Positions 23,726 through 35,097 of a DNA stretch of 64,000 bases are shown piece by piece. Under the pieces are notes generated by a model that did no database searches, was not told the DNA's origin, and saw only the letters and a list, made by a program, of their open reading frames with translations. Position numbers and translations under genes: made by a program. Every line of letters starts with the position of its first letter. Position 1 is the first letter of the stretch. Source of the DNA: Pisolithus tinctorius (Eukaryota > Basidiomycota > Agaricomycetes > Boletales > Pisolithaceae); contig JANFAH010000026.1 in assembly GCA_024663395.1 (NCBI GenBank), positions 620,001-684,000 of the forward strand, read 5' to 3'.

Positions 23726-24816
23726 TAGGGTCTATCACGGGTAGAGGTTGCCCGGATACCCGCCCGGGTTGGCACCCACGGGTACGAGGTGGGTCGGGTG
23801 CTGTGGGTATGGGTAGGGCGGGTGTTTTTACCCGGGCGGGTATGGGTAGGGGACTGACTTACCCGTAGTGTCCACGGGTTACCCGTGGGTCGCAGCATTG
23901 CTAAGACTACTAAGGACTAATACTACATATTGGACCTTGCATATCATCATTAGTGCCCTGCAGCAGCTAATCTTTACCAATTTCGATGAGCCTGCATTCT
24001 GCATATACTTCGACTGGACATAGCTCACATCCAGTAACTTTCACCCCTGCTCATTTGGTCACAGCTAGGCTTTTGACTCCTGGTTCACCATCCACAAATA
24101 CTTGTAGTCATGCCCAGGCAAGGGGGGAGTCCCCACCACCAGTTCTGATGTCACCGAGAAAGGCTCGGGGTAGACAAACTACAGAACTTACAGATATTGA
24201 AACCTGGGATGAAAGTGACGAGAACATCATTGGTTAGCTGTTTTACATGCACCGGTCACTGGTGTATGAAAGTTGATACCCATATTTGACTTTCTGTCAG
24301 CACCAGGTTTGCACTGTTCGCACTTTTGTTCACTCTGATATCTTATACAAACATTTTAGCATCGTCCGTTGATGCAGAGCGTGCTTTTTCAGGTGGCTGT
24401 CTCCAGGTGAACCACCTCCAGCACTGGATGGGGTCACAGAGCTTCAAGGCCCAGGTTGCTGTGGGATCTTGGTACGATACACCTCTACTACCTAGCACTA
24501 GTTCTGCCACAGCAATCATCAAGAGCAGGACATCCAAAGGGAAAGAACGGGCAGAGCCTATTGAGATTGGGGGTGACTACAATATCTAGTAGTTACACTA
24601 CATCACGTACTTAGCTAAATGAAAAGTACCTTTCATATTCTTCACTCACTACGACCCACATAACCCATGGGTTGGCCCGGGTACCCGTGGAATCACCCGC
24701 AGGTCAACCCGTACCCATGCATGTCTACCCGGGTCGGGTATGGGTAGAGGTCTGCCCTCCAATGAACCCGTGGGTATGACCCGGGCATTACCCGGGCACA
24801 CCCATGGCAGACCCTA
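23726..24816 (+). mobile_element. hAT-type DNA transposon relic
   Basis: The left end reads TAGGGTCTATCACGGGT and the right end is the reverse complement of TAGGGTCTGCCATGGGT, an imperfect terminal inverted repeat that fits the hAT consensus start (YARNG). Both subterminal zones (about 23740-23895 and 24660-24815) are packed with GGGTA/TACCC and CCCGGG units in both orientations. Inside lies the C-terminal dimerisation part of a hAT transposase. At 1.09 kb it is non-autonomous. No 8-bp target duplication can be matched (TACAAAAC against CATTAGAT), so the flanks have changed or the ends are slightly off. Confidence 0.7.
24345..24589 (+). pseudogene. hAT transposase C-terminal dimerisation fragment
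   Basis: The frame reads ILASSVDAERAFSGGCLQVNHLQH followed by WMGSQSFKAQVAVGSWY, the conserved hAT C-terminal block (SSxxxERAFS...LxxxH). The DDE catalytic region and zinc finger are missing. A small frame at 23986-24237 could be an N-terminal remnant but is not recognised. Confidence 0.7.
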
Positions 24817-25002
24817 CATTAGATATCGAGGATAGCGTCACCGCGTATGTATCTGGCTCGCACGCCAGGCCTCCAGCAGTGCCACCTGCAACGTGTCCAC
24901 AGCATGTCGGCGCTTTCAACACCTGAGTCTGACTACTGTCTGATTTACACCTCTCAACCTCGAATTCAGCCTACAAAGCTTACACAACATACGGATTTCT
25001 CA

Positions 25003-28000
25003 ATGGCTCGCAAGCAACTGAAGAAACATCGTCTGTTCAGCTCCGAAAGGCCCAGCTCAACCGCACCTAACATTCCCTCGGTACACATTTTATACCTTGC
25101 ACGCGACGGTATTTATTGATCTCTGCCCAAACAGTCGGAGGGAGCGTCTCGCCCCTCTGCCGACGCTCCCTCGGTCGCTGGACCGTCGGCAAAAACATCT
25201 CGAAAGCTGTTCTCCAGGATGAGACATCTCTTCCATCGGTCGAACCAGACTCGATCAGAGCCCCTTACTACAGAGACAACCGACACCGGAATTGGCAACC
25301 AGGTCAATGACGCACAACAGGCAATGGTTGACATGGAGCCCATCTCCCAGGTATTGCAGACGGCTACGGGTCTTGTTGGGCAGGCCGGTACTGCGATGAC
25401 GCAGATTCAAAGTATCGAGACGATTCTCCAGCCTCTCAAACTGTTCAACACCTTTGTTACCACCCTATCGAACGTAGGTGCCTCAACCCTCCGTCGCTTG
25501 CACTCTCTGATGTAAGCGCACAGGTCCACCCTTATGTCCAGTTTGCGCTAGGGATTCTCACCGCTGCTTCTCAAGTATATCACCCTTCTCTCTCATGTAT
25601 CCTTCGCTTATATAGTCCTCATCAGTTGCTCATTAATCAAGCAAACCTGGACAACGAAGTGTTTGGCCTCCTCAAAACCGTAAAGGATCTCTACGAATTT
25701 CTTATGGAAAAGGATACCATTGAGAATATGGATAGCATGAAAGGGACGTTACGGAGGATTTCACAGGAGATGAGTGCCGCAGCGCTGTTCGTCATTAAAT
25801 ATTGCAAAAAGAAGAACATCTGTAGGTCCTATGGTCGTGACCCGTCCCCTGATCCGCTTCAGTGTGCTGATGTGATACATCGTCAGTGATAAGAATAGGG
25901 GACAGCCTTGTTTCCGACCCGCAGACGGTCGCCCGTGGCCACATCAAGAATCTGGGTGACCTGATGCAACAATATCGAGATCGCGCGATACGGGACATCC
26001 AGATCAACATGTCCCACGTGCTTGAAGACCTGAACCTCGAAGGCATGGCTTACGCAGCTGGTGCGGGCCTGAATACGACCAAGAAATGCCTCGACGGTAC
26101 CAGGACAGAAATTTTGAAAGATATCACCAACTGGATCACCACATGTGACGTCAATGCCCCTCGTATCTTGTGGCTCCACGGGCAGCCCGGAAGAGGAAAG
26201 TCTGCCATTGCCCATACAATCGCATCGTGGATCGAGGACGTGGGAGCTCCCGGCGCCTGTTTCTGCTTCGCACGCGACAGGCAGGCCGAACGGCGGGAGG
26301 AAAAGATTCTGACTACTATCGCCCGTGATCTGGCGGATTGTGATCCGGCGTTTCGACGAGCATTGTCGAATGTGGTGTCAAATAACCACACTCTCAAGAC
26401 CACATGCGATGTGCTACGGCAGTGGAAACGATTCATCTTGGAGCCACTGTCGAAGATTAATGAAGAGATAGTTGGGAATGTGGTCGTGGTAATCGATGCC
26501 TTGGATGAAAGTGGGCCGGAGACATCGAGAAGGGAAATCTTGGGCCTCCTGAATTCATCAGAAGCTGCGCATCTGCCAGCCAATTTCCGGATCCTTTTGA
26601 CGTCCAGACCATTGCCGGACATCGAACGCGTCATGAGGGATGTTCCACACGTGAAGGCAACCTCATTGGACGACGTCCCTCGGGAGTTGGTGGAACGTGA
26701 CATCCAGCTATATGTTTCCAAGGAACTTGACCGTTTCCCCAACATTGGAGTAGCAGAACTCCAGAATGTCGTCAAAAAATCTGATGGTCTGTTCGAGTGG
26801 GCTCGTCTGGCTTGCGAGTTCATCAGGCCAGGTAAAGCTGGAGAAACTTCAAAAGAACGCTACGATAATCTGATGTCTCTCGAGTCAAAAGAAGGAAGAA
26901 CACTTTTGGACACGACTTACTTCGAAATCCTGAAGGGGGGCATACCTGAATCTGGGAGAGGCCTGGAACGGTACCACTCCGTGATGCGGCAAGTCATAAT
27001 GACGCTCGAACCTCTTCCTATGGCAGCCTTGAACTCGATGCGTGGAAAATTCCCAAGCAAGCAGGATCACTATGATATTTTTCTCATCCTCGAGTTCATG
27101 TCTCCGGTGCTGGGTGGCATCGTGGACCGTGTCTCTGCTGTGCGGCCCCTTCATGCATCCTTTTATGACTTCCTGACGGATCATTCACGGAGTGGTATCT
27201 ACTTCATTGATACCTCCAACACACAACATAGAAGAGACCTAGCCTTCGCTTCATTGCAGATTCTTCATGATAACCTTCAATTCAACATCTGCGAATTAGA
27301 AAGCTCCTACCTTGCCAATTCTGAAGTTTCTGATCTATCAGAGAGAATCAAGGAGAAGATTCCACACCATCTCTCCTACTCCTGTCGATTCTGGGCACAA
27401 CATCTGTGGAAGACAGGATTTGACTTGGAACTTGCAGGGTTGGTGAAGGCTATTGTTGGAAGTGAAAAGATTCTGTTCTGGCTGGAGGTATTAAGTCTTC
27501 TGGAGATGGTTGGGAAGGGTGTGGATGCTCTTGGTACTGTTGCAACATGGCTACAGGTGAGTACCCTATGTATGGTATTTGATGACATCTGACACAGCAA
27601 TGAAGAGTCAAGATGGCTCCAAGGATACATTGGCATTGGTAAAAGATGGAATCAAGTTAATTCAGAATTTTGGCAGTGTGATAGTGCACAGCACTCCACA
27701 CTTGTATGCTTCTGCATTGCCATTTATTCCTTCCAATGCATTGCTATCAATGATGCTCTTGCCAAAATTCCCAAGGCTGGCTAGAGTTGCTGTAGGAGGG
27801 TTGAAAGGGTGGCCAGTGGAACAACAGCTACTGCATGGCCACACTTCTGAAGTTTCATCAGTTGCATTCTCCCCTGATGGGAAGAGGATTGTCTCAGGCT
27901 CTTCAGACAAGACTGTGAGGGTCTGGGATGTTGAGGGAGGTGTGCAGATTGGCAGTCCTCTTGTGGGCCATACAGATGGAGTTCAATCAGTTGCATTCTT

Positions 28001-30167
28001 CCCTGATGGGAAGAGGATTGTCTCAGGCTCTTGGGACAAGACTGTGAGGGTCTGGGATGTTGAGAGAGGTGTGCAGTTTGGCAGCCCTCTTGAGGGCCAT
28101 ACTGCTGGAGTTGAATCAGTTGCATTCTCCCCTGATGGGAAGAGGATTGTCTCAGGTTCAGGGGACAAGACTGTGAGGGTCTGGGATGTTGAGGCAGGTG
28201 TGCAGATTGGCAGCCCTCTTGAAGGCCATACTTTTGGAGTTTCATCAGTTGCATTCTCCCCTGATGGGAAGAGGATTGTCTCAGGCTCAGGGGACATGAC
28301 TGTGAGGATCTGGGATGTTGAGGCAGGTGTGCAGATTGGCAGCCCTCTTGAAGGCCATACTTCTGGAGTTGAATCAGTTGCATTCTCCCCTGATGGGAAG
28401 AAGATTGTCTCAGGCTCAAGGGACATGACCATAAGGGTCTGGCATTTTGAGGAAGGTGTGCAGATTGGCAGCTCTCTTGAGGACTGTACTTCTGGAGTCT
28501 TTTCAGTTGCATTCTCCCTTGATGGGAAGAGGATTGTCTCAGGCATAATGGGCAAGATTGCAAGGGTCTGGGATGTTGAGGCAGGTGTGCAGATTAGCCC
28601 TATTGATGGCTATACTTTTGGAGTCTATTCAGTTGCATTCTCCCCTGATGGGAAGAGGATTGTTGCAGGCTCAATGGACAAGACTGTGAGGATCTGGGAT
28701 GTTGAGGGAGGTGTGCAGATTGGCAGCCCTCTTGAGGGCCATGCAGATGGAGTTTCATCAGTTGCATTCTCCCCTGATGGGAAGAGGATTGTCTCAGGCT
28801 CAGGGGACATGACTCTGAGGGTCTGGGATGTTGAGAGAGGTGTGCAGATTGGCAGCCCTCTTGAGGGCCATACACATGCAGTCTATTCAGTTGCATTCTC
28901 CCCTGATGGGAAGAGGATTGTCTCAGGCTCTTGGGACAAGACTGTAAGGGTTGGGGATGTTGAAGGAGGTGTGCAGATTGGCAGCCCTCTTGAGGGCCAT
29001 AATTCTGGAGTCTTTTCAGTTGCATTCTCCCCTGATGGGAAGAGGGTCATCTCAGGATCAAGGGACAAGACTGTGAGGGTCTGGGATGTTGAGGGAGGTG
29101 TGCAGATTGGCAGTTCTCTTAAGGGCCATACAGGTAGAGTCTTTTCAGTTGCATTCTCCCCTGATGGGAAGAGGATTGTCTCAGGCTCAGGGGACAAGAC
29201 TGTGAGGATCTGGGATGTTGAGAGAGGTGTGCAGATTGGCAGCCCTCTTAAGGGCCATACAGATGTAGTTTCATCAGTTGCATTCTCCCCTGATGGGAAA
29301 AAGATTGTCTCAGGCTCTTGGGACAAGACTGTAAGGGTCTGGGATGTTGATGGAGGTGTGCAGATTGGCAGCCCTCTTCAGGGTGATAATTATGGAGTCT
29401 CTTCAGTTGCATTCTCCCCTGATGGGAAGAAGATTGTCTCAGGCTCTTGGGACAAGACTGTAAGGGTCTGGGATGTTGATGGAGGTGTGCAGATTGGCAG
29501 GCCTCTTGAGGGCCATACAGAAGAAGTTTCATCAGTTGCATTCTCCCCTGATGGGAAGAGGATTGTCTCAGGCTCAAAGGACAAGACTGTGAGGGTCTGG
29601 GATGTTGAGGGAGGTGTGCAGATTGGAAGCCCTCTTGTGGGCCATACAGATGCAGTTGAATCAGTTGCATTTTCCCCTGGTGGGAAGAGGATTGTCTCAG
29701 GCTCAAGGGACAAGACTGTGAGGGTCTGGGAGAATGAGCAGTTGGCACTGATTGCATCTCACTCCTCCAGCATGCTTCATCCATTCCCCCTTGCAGATGG
29801 TATGTACCTCCACCTGTGACCTATCCTTATTTCACTTAATAAAAATGCAGATGTCAAGAGTTATCCCATTTGCTTTTCATTTGACCCTTCACATGCACTG
29901 CATAATAGTAATCCACTTGTTGATGGGTTTGTGCAACAGGGGGCTATGCTAAGCCAAGCAGTCAAGTTACATGATGATGGCTGGATCAGAGGCCCAAAGG
30001 GACAACTACTACTTTGGATCCCCCCAAAACTTAGGAGTCCATTTTACTCAATGTGGACCATACAAGTCATTCCTAGAGGTTGCTGCACAGAGTTGGACTT
30101 GAGTCAGATGGTCCATGGCAAGGAGTGGTGCAAATGTTTCCAATCCAGTGAACCAATGATGTCTTAA
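25003..30167 (+). CDS. NLR-like NACHT-WD40 protein (HET-E/NWD type)
   Basis: Exons 25003-25080, 25135-25473, 25524-25574, 25626-25821, 25887-27556, 27606-29799 and 29851-30167 join in phase to 1,614 residues. The N-terminus is Ser/Arg-rich, then a helical domain (VHPYVQFALGILTAASQ, LLINQANLDNEVF) like the inducer domains of Agaricomycete NLRs. The NACHT NTPase starts near residue 330, with Walker A GQPGRGKSAIA and Walker B VVVIDALDESG, then LTSRPLPDIE. A linker ending WLQ leads to 15 WD40 repeats and a conserved tail DDGWIRGPKGQLLLWIPP...HGKEWCKCF. Such proteins bind a signal through the repeats and oligomerise through NACHT; Podospora HET-D/E relatives control vegetative incompatibility. The intron at 27557-27605 uses acceptor AATGAAG because CACAG breaks frame. 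No defect is seen. Confidence 0.9.
27837..29735 (+). repeat. 15 tandem WD40 repeats, 129-base units
   Basis: Fifteen units of 43 codons (one of 42), near-identical at DNA level, with consensus GHTxxVxSVAFSPDGKRIVS, then GSxDKTVRVWDVExG and VQIGSPLE. The variable codons sit at the two positions after GHT, the one after V, and the x of GSxD. The sixth unit is the most divergent (DC for GH, GIMGK for GSxDK) and the fifth has WHFEEG. No CG dinucleotide was seen in the array. Fifteen units is one more than two seven-bladed propellers. Confidence 0.9.
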
Positions 30168-30847
30168 GTTGTATTTTTATGTTGGGTATACCTGCTGCTG
30201 TACTGCCACATATTAGTTCATTCCCTATGCATTTCCAATGATCATTTTACCTGCTAATTGTACTGATGTCCTCTGATATCACATACCACATGTTATCACA
30301 CCCCACTTTCAATCACAATTCACAATGTCCTACCTGGTGAGAAGTACATACATGTTACAGCCAAGCACACCATAATAACTCACCAAGGGGATCCCTTAAC
30401 TAGTAACCATGCCCCCAGCCAATATTCTCTCCCCTCACTCTGCCCCCTCTGGTATTGACAAACTTGCAGTGCTCACTACTTACAATGATTTTCCCCAGGA
30501 AGCTGTTGCATACTGTCAGAAGTCCCTTGATCCCTGTGTCATCCTCCTGATCATGGTCCCTACCCAGGTGGTGTCCTTATACCACTCCAGCACCTCATCA
30601 TAGTATACAGCTCTTATTTCAATTTCTGTACCATTTCCTCTTGATTCTGTAGATTGACACATTGAATTTGGTACATTCACCAGCATGTAAGGCATTGTGA
30701 ATGTGAAGGCATGTGGTATGGTCATTGTTCTCAATGTCTAATGTAGCCATGGAGGTTGCAGTGTTGGCACAGCTCAACAGTCTTATCATAGCTGGTTGCT
30801 GGGAATCACTACTTGCACTAATCCTGATTCCAGATGATATGGATATT
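30168..30847. other. NLR 3' flank, CpG-free, no gene seen
   Basis: Only short frames are present. The last five bases, ATATT (30843-30847), are the left flank duplication of element G1. Confidence 0.4.
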
Positions 30848-31372
30848 TGTCATAGTTGTGTCTTGACCCTGGCTGGACTCAGCCTTGTGTTCACTCAGTC
30901 CAGCCTTGGCCTTGTGTTCACTCATTCCAGCCTTGGCCTCATGTTCACTTAGTCCAGCCTCAGCCTCATCAATCCCTTATCCCCAGATAGTCTAGTGCAG
31001 TATACACTGCTTTGCAGTGCATGTCACTTTGGTTAAACCCTGCTTGGTCTTGTCCCTGGTCTGCCCTGTCCTGGTCTCCATCATCTTTGTCATACATTAC
31101 TAATACTTGTCTTACCAATTGTCTTAGCAATCTTTGCAAGACTGGCATTACCAGTCTCTGTACTATAGTTGCCTCTAGTATATAAACCTGCAGATACTTG
31201 GCCTGTATCTCCTCAGTCTGAAATCAAATAAGTTCTATCTGTAATCCTTGGCCTCAGACTTGGACTGTGACCCATGCAAGGGAATAGTGCTGTAGCCTCA
31301 GTTGCTAAGTCCAATCAGTCCACCCCCTGTACCTTTGTCTTTCCTCCTGACTCTGACCCCTCAGCCTTGCAC

Positions 31373-33584
31373 TGTGAGTCAAAGTGCAGAAAGGTGGTGA
31401 AAACCAACCAAAACCAACACCAAAGACAAATATGAGCAAGTGGTGGTGTGCCTCTGCAGAACCTGGAGGGCAGAGAAACCTAAATGTGGGGGGGGACCTC
31501 AAGTGGAGGTGCTCCTGGCACAAGTTGTTGACAAGTTATGCAGGAGAAGACAAGTGAGTGATGACTGGATGGGGGATGCTGAACAGAGTGAAGGTGTTCA
31601 GCTGAAAGGACTTCTGAAATGGACTTTGATAAAATGTGCTCCTGGCACAAGTTGATGATGAGTTATGCAGGAGTGGAGGGATGACTAAGCAGGTTTGCTG
31701 ACAAAGCACAGATGATACTTCAGATAATGAATGAAGGTAGATAGACCCTTGATGGAGCCTCAACTACCTAGGATGATGAATGGGACAGTTAGACTCTTCC
31801 AAGTGAGCCTCAACTGTTGACAATGAGATATGCACTGAAAGAGCTGAACTGACTTCTGGATTGCTTCTTGATTGCTTGGGGGGAGCTAAGTACATGGGGG
31901 TTTATATACTGTGGGGGGAGCACAGCTTATGACAAACAAGGCACAAACACTTGGTAAGTAATGAGTAAGGACTGAGTAATCATGATGAGTAAGCAAGAAA
32001 TGAAAAATAAGCAAGCAAAGAAGATTGGTAAGTATTGGCAATAAACAAGTCAAGGATAGTCAAAATATCACAGAATGAGTCAAATAGAATCAGAAACTGA
32101 GTAAGCACACTGATATCACATTAGGGGGTGGCAATGCAAGTCAGATCTTGGCAGAGACATCTCTAGATCCAAAGATGGCATGACAGATGGACAGTGTTTC
32201 CAGATAGGGAAGTATTAATTCCAGAATTGAAGGGCATGAGTCAGGCATCAAAAGGGGCTAGGGCATTGGGGGTCTGTGGGGCAATGGGAGCATATGCGAT
32301 CATGTCTCCCACCCTTTCATCCTCCCAGTGAAGTTAACAAAAACTTCATGGATGGGGCTCTGATGGAGGAGGAGGAGATGGGGGGACATCTTCTGCTGGA
32401 TCTTGCAGTAAGAAGGCAAGATGCATGTCATACTCATCATGAATGTGATCAGGGAGGCTGGAGAACAGTAGATTATGCTGCAGCTGTCACAGTGTGGTGT
32501 AGGAAAAGAGAAAAAATGGGAGAGAATGAGGGGTAGGGTGAAATCTGAGGGGAGAGAGTAAGCCAAAAGGGGCTTCTATAGCCTGGGACTGGATCCTGGT
32601 AGTCATCTGAAGGCTTCTATGGCTGTCTGGGTGCAGGGAAATGACCTGCTCGAACTCGTCTCTCATCTGTGGTAACTCATCTCTTATTTCTAAAGGAAAA
32701 AACCATACACATGTAGCACTACTGCTGACTAAGCAACCAAAAATGCGAAACCTAAGTGCAACTTATAGAAAAAAAGTATTTGGAATGAAAATGAAGTAAA
32801 ACAAGCAAAATAAGGCAATTCCCCTGGTAGGGAAATTACATTCCCTACAGTGGGAAGAATGATGGATGAGATTGGAATAAAGACAGTGCAGGGAGCAGGG
32901 AGGAACAATCCATATGCTTCATCAAGAGGGGAAACTGAAATGACCACATAAGACCTTTCTAACTGAGTGACAGACCTGAGGTGACCAAGGAATGTCCTTC
33001 TGGAAGTCATACTGACAAGGAGAACATGCTGACCAAGCTGCATGGGATGAGATGGGGCTGATGATGACAGGATGAACCAGGGGGCTTCAGGATGGAAGCT
33101 GGTGGGGATGCCTGGCAGATCTATGTAGCCACTGTCTCTGGCAAATGAGACAAGCAAGATGATCAATGAAGAGGTGGCCATGATTGATGGACTTAGTGAA
33201 ATGAGTGTCTGATGGATGGAGTGCTGTAGAAATGTGTAGGGTGTGAGGATCCTCTCCAAATTTGGAAGGCAGAATTGTGTGGTTGAGCACTTCAAGCAAG
33301 TGTGAGAACAGAGTCAATATCTTTGGAAATGGTGGAGATATGACAGAAACTGGAATGCTGTACATGGGCACTAAAAACTTTTAATGCACACTTAACTTGC
33401 TTCCTCTTTTCTCTTTAGCACTGACAACTCATTCTTGTGTGAAGGATGACTGCTCACATCTGGCAGTCTTTCTATGCATGAGGCCTTTACTCTTCATCTG
33501 CATGCATGGGCATTGCACACAACTCATTGACAAGTTGGGCAGAGTCAGCTGTAACCATGTCCACGACACCTTTGGTATGTGACA
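31373..33584 (-). mobile_element. Z1, LTR-like unit
   Basis: This is the first of three copies of one unit. It starts TGTGAGTCAAAGTG and ends GTATGTGACA on this strand. Read on the minus strand it begins TGTCAC and ends CACA, with a TATATAAACCCC box near 31900, so it looks like a long solo LTR in minus orientation. It holds no coding region. A solo W LTR is inserted at 32498-32849. Confidence 0.7.
32498..32849 (-). repeat. solo LTR of family W inside Z1
   Basis: The 352-base segment is the reverse complement of the 5' LTR at 61524-61871, begins TGTAGG, ends CCTACA, and is flanked by GTGG on both sides (32494-32497 and 32850-32853). Copies Z2 and Z3 lack it. It keeps several CG sites, so it came in after Z1 had decayed. 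Confidence 0.85.
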
Positions 33585-33675
33585 GTGCCCACTTCAGTCT
33601 CTGGTCTGGCCTCAACCTGGACAACCCAAACTTGACAGTATTTCAGACTTGCTACTTGTGTGGGTCTAACACATT

Positions 33676-35038
33676 ATGGCAACCAAGACTCATTTCCAAC
33701 CTCCCCATGGCTGTTCTGCCACCAACCCCAACTCTGCCTCAGCCAGTGGAACTTGCCATGAGACAGCACTAGCTGCCTTTGGCACCACTAGGTGCTTCCC
33801 AGATCCCATTAGTCCTTTCAGGGGCTTTTCAGCCTGTACATCCAATACCCCCACCCCATGTTGTCCCACTGCTCCCATCCCCAAGGATGACCCTGGCAAT
33901 GATGGGCTGGGCAATGATGATAATCCTGATGATGATGACCCTGGCAATGGTCCCAGTGATGATGGGCCTGGTGATGATAATCCAGATGAGAATGATCCAG
34001 AGGACAAACCAGACTTCCTGGACCTGGACACCAAACCTGTGGTTGTGGTCTTCAACAGTCTCACAAAGGCCATCAAACTGTTGGCTCACAATGCCTGCAC
34101 TAGTCCTGAGTCTTCAAGCAGGACCAAGTTATGTGAGCCTGATACCTTTGATGGTACCAACCCCAAGAAGCTTCATGCTTTCTTCATCCAGTGCGAGCTT
34201 AATTTTCAAGACTGACTGCACCAAAGTCATCTTCATGCAATCTTACCTCAAGGGCATGGCTCTTGAATGGTTTGAGCTGGACTTGCTTGGACTTGATGAT
34301 CCCAATGACTGGCCTCTCTGGATGGACTCCTGGAGGGAGTTCATCCTAGAGTTACAAACTACCTTCAGCCCCCATGACCTGGTTGCTGATGCTGAGAGTC
34401 AGCTTGACCATGTACATATGAAGGATAACCAGTGCATTAATAAATATGTAGTGGACTTCATCTGGCTTGCTTCACAAGTCCAGGGCTATGGAGATGGTGT
34501 GCTGTGCCATCACTTCTACTCTGGCCTCCCAGACTGAATCAAAGATGAGGTCTGTTGGGTTGGCAAGCCCTGGACTCTTCATGAGCTCTGCCACCTCACC
34601 CAGGAGATAGATGCATGCTATTGGGAGTGAAAGGAAGAAGTCCAATGGGCAAGTAAGCATCAAGGCTTGTCCACATCCAGCAACAATAAGTCCAGTGGAT
34701 CCAGCAGCAACAATCAGCCCAAGACTGGTCAAGAGAAAGCCAAGACTGGCAGAAACAACAACTCCAGATCTTCCCCAAAGCTGGCTTCATCGAAGCTGGG
34801 AAACAATAATAGCAATTCATCTAAGCCTGAGCCTAGCAAACTTGGGAAGGATGGAAAGCTCACCCCAGAGGAACACAAGCATTGCATTGAGGGCAACCTC
34901 TGCATGTTCTGCAGAGGCCCTGGCCACTTCACTGAGAAGTGCCCCAAGAAGACTGGAAAGGCCAAGGCTCATGCTGTGGCCACCACTGAGGCTGCACCAG
35001 CCTCGGGCTCAGGTTCTACCCCCAAGACAAAAAAATAG
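33676..35038 (+). pseudogene. G1 gag
   Basis: It starts MATKTHFQPP, has an Asp/Pro/Gly-rich low-complexity stretch (33885-34010), then the capsid-type region SSSRTKLCEPDTFDGTNPKKL and SYLKGMALEWFELDLLG, and a CCHC knuckle CMFCRGPGHFTEKC near 34900. The frame is broken by a TGA at 34213-34215, a frame change beside it, and a TGA at 34535-34537 in GLPD(stop)IKDEV, where relatives have Arg. It would form the particle shell and bind RNA. Confidence 0.8.
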
Positions 35039-35097
35039 GTAGCAGCTCCCAGGACTCTGCACAATCTGGGAGCTGCATTGACTCTGGATGTGCAAAC

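Larger units (their letters stand above)
30848..33637 (+). repeat. G1 5' LTR, split by Z1
   Basis: The LTR runs 30848-31372, is broken by Z1 at 31373-33584, and resumes to 33637 (CTTGACA). A TATATAAA box lies near 31178-31185. Near 30884-30960 a unit of about 28 bases (CTTGTGTTCACTCAGTCCAG) occurs three times where the 3' LTR has it once. TG/CA reciprocal differences from the 3' LTR (CCCTGGC against CCCCAGC; ACTCAGCC against ACTTGGCC) point to former CG sites. Confidence 0.8.

Noticed and set aside
23740..24815. GGGTA/TACCC arrays as interstitial telomere repeats
   Set aside because: The units are not TTAGGG-type tandem repeats, occur in both orientations, and sit exactly at the two ends of a hAT relic.
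27781..29784. Long minus-strand frames opposite the WD40 array (up to 260 codons)
   Set aside because: They repeat with the same 129-base period and use the complement of the WD codons; they are open only because the array is repeated and CpG-free.
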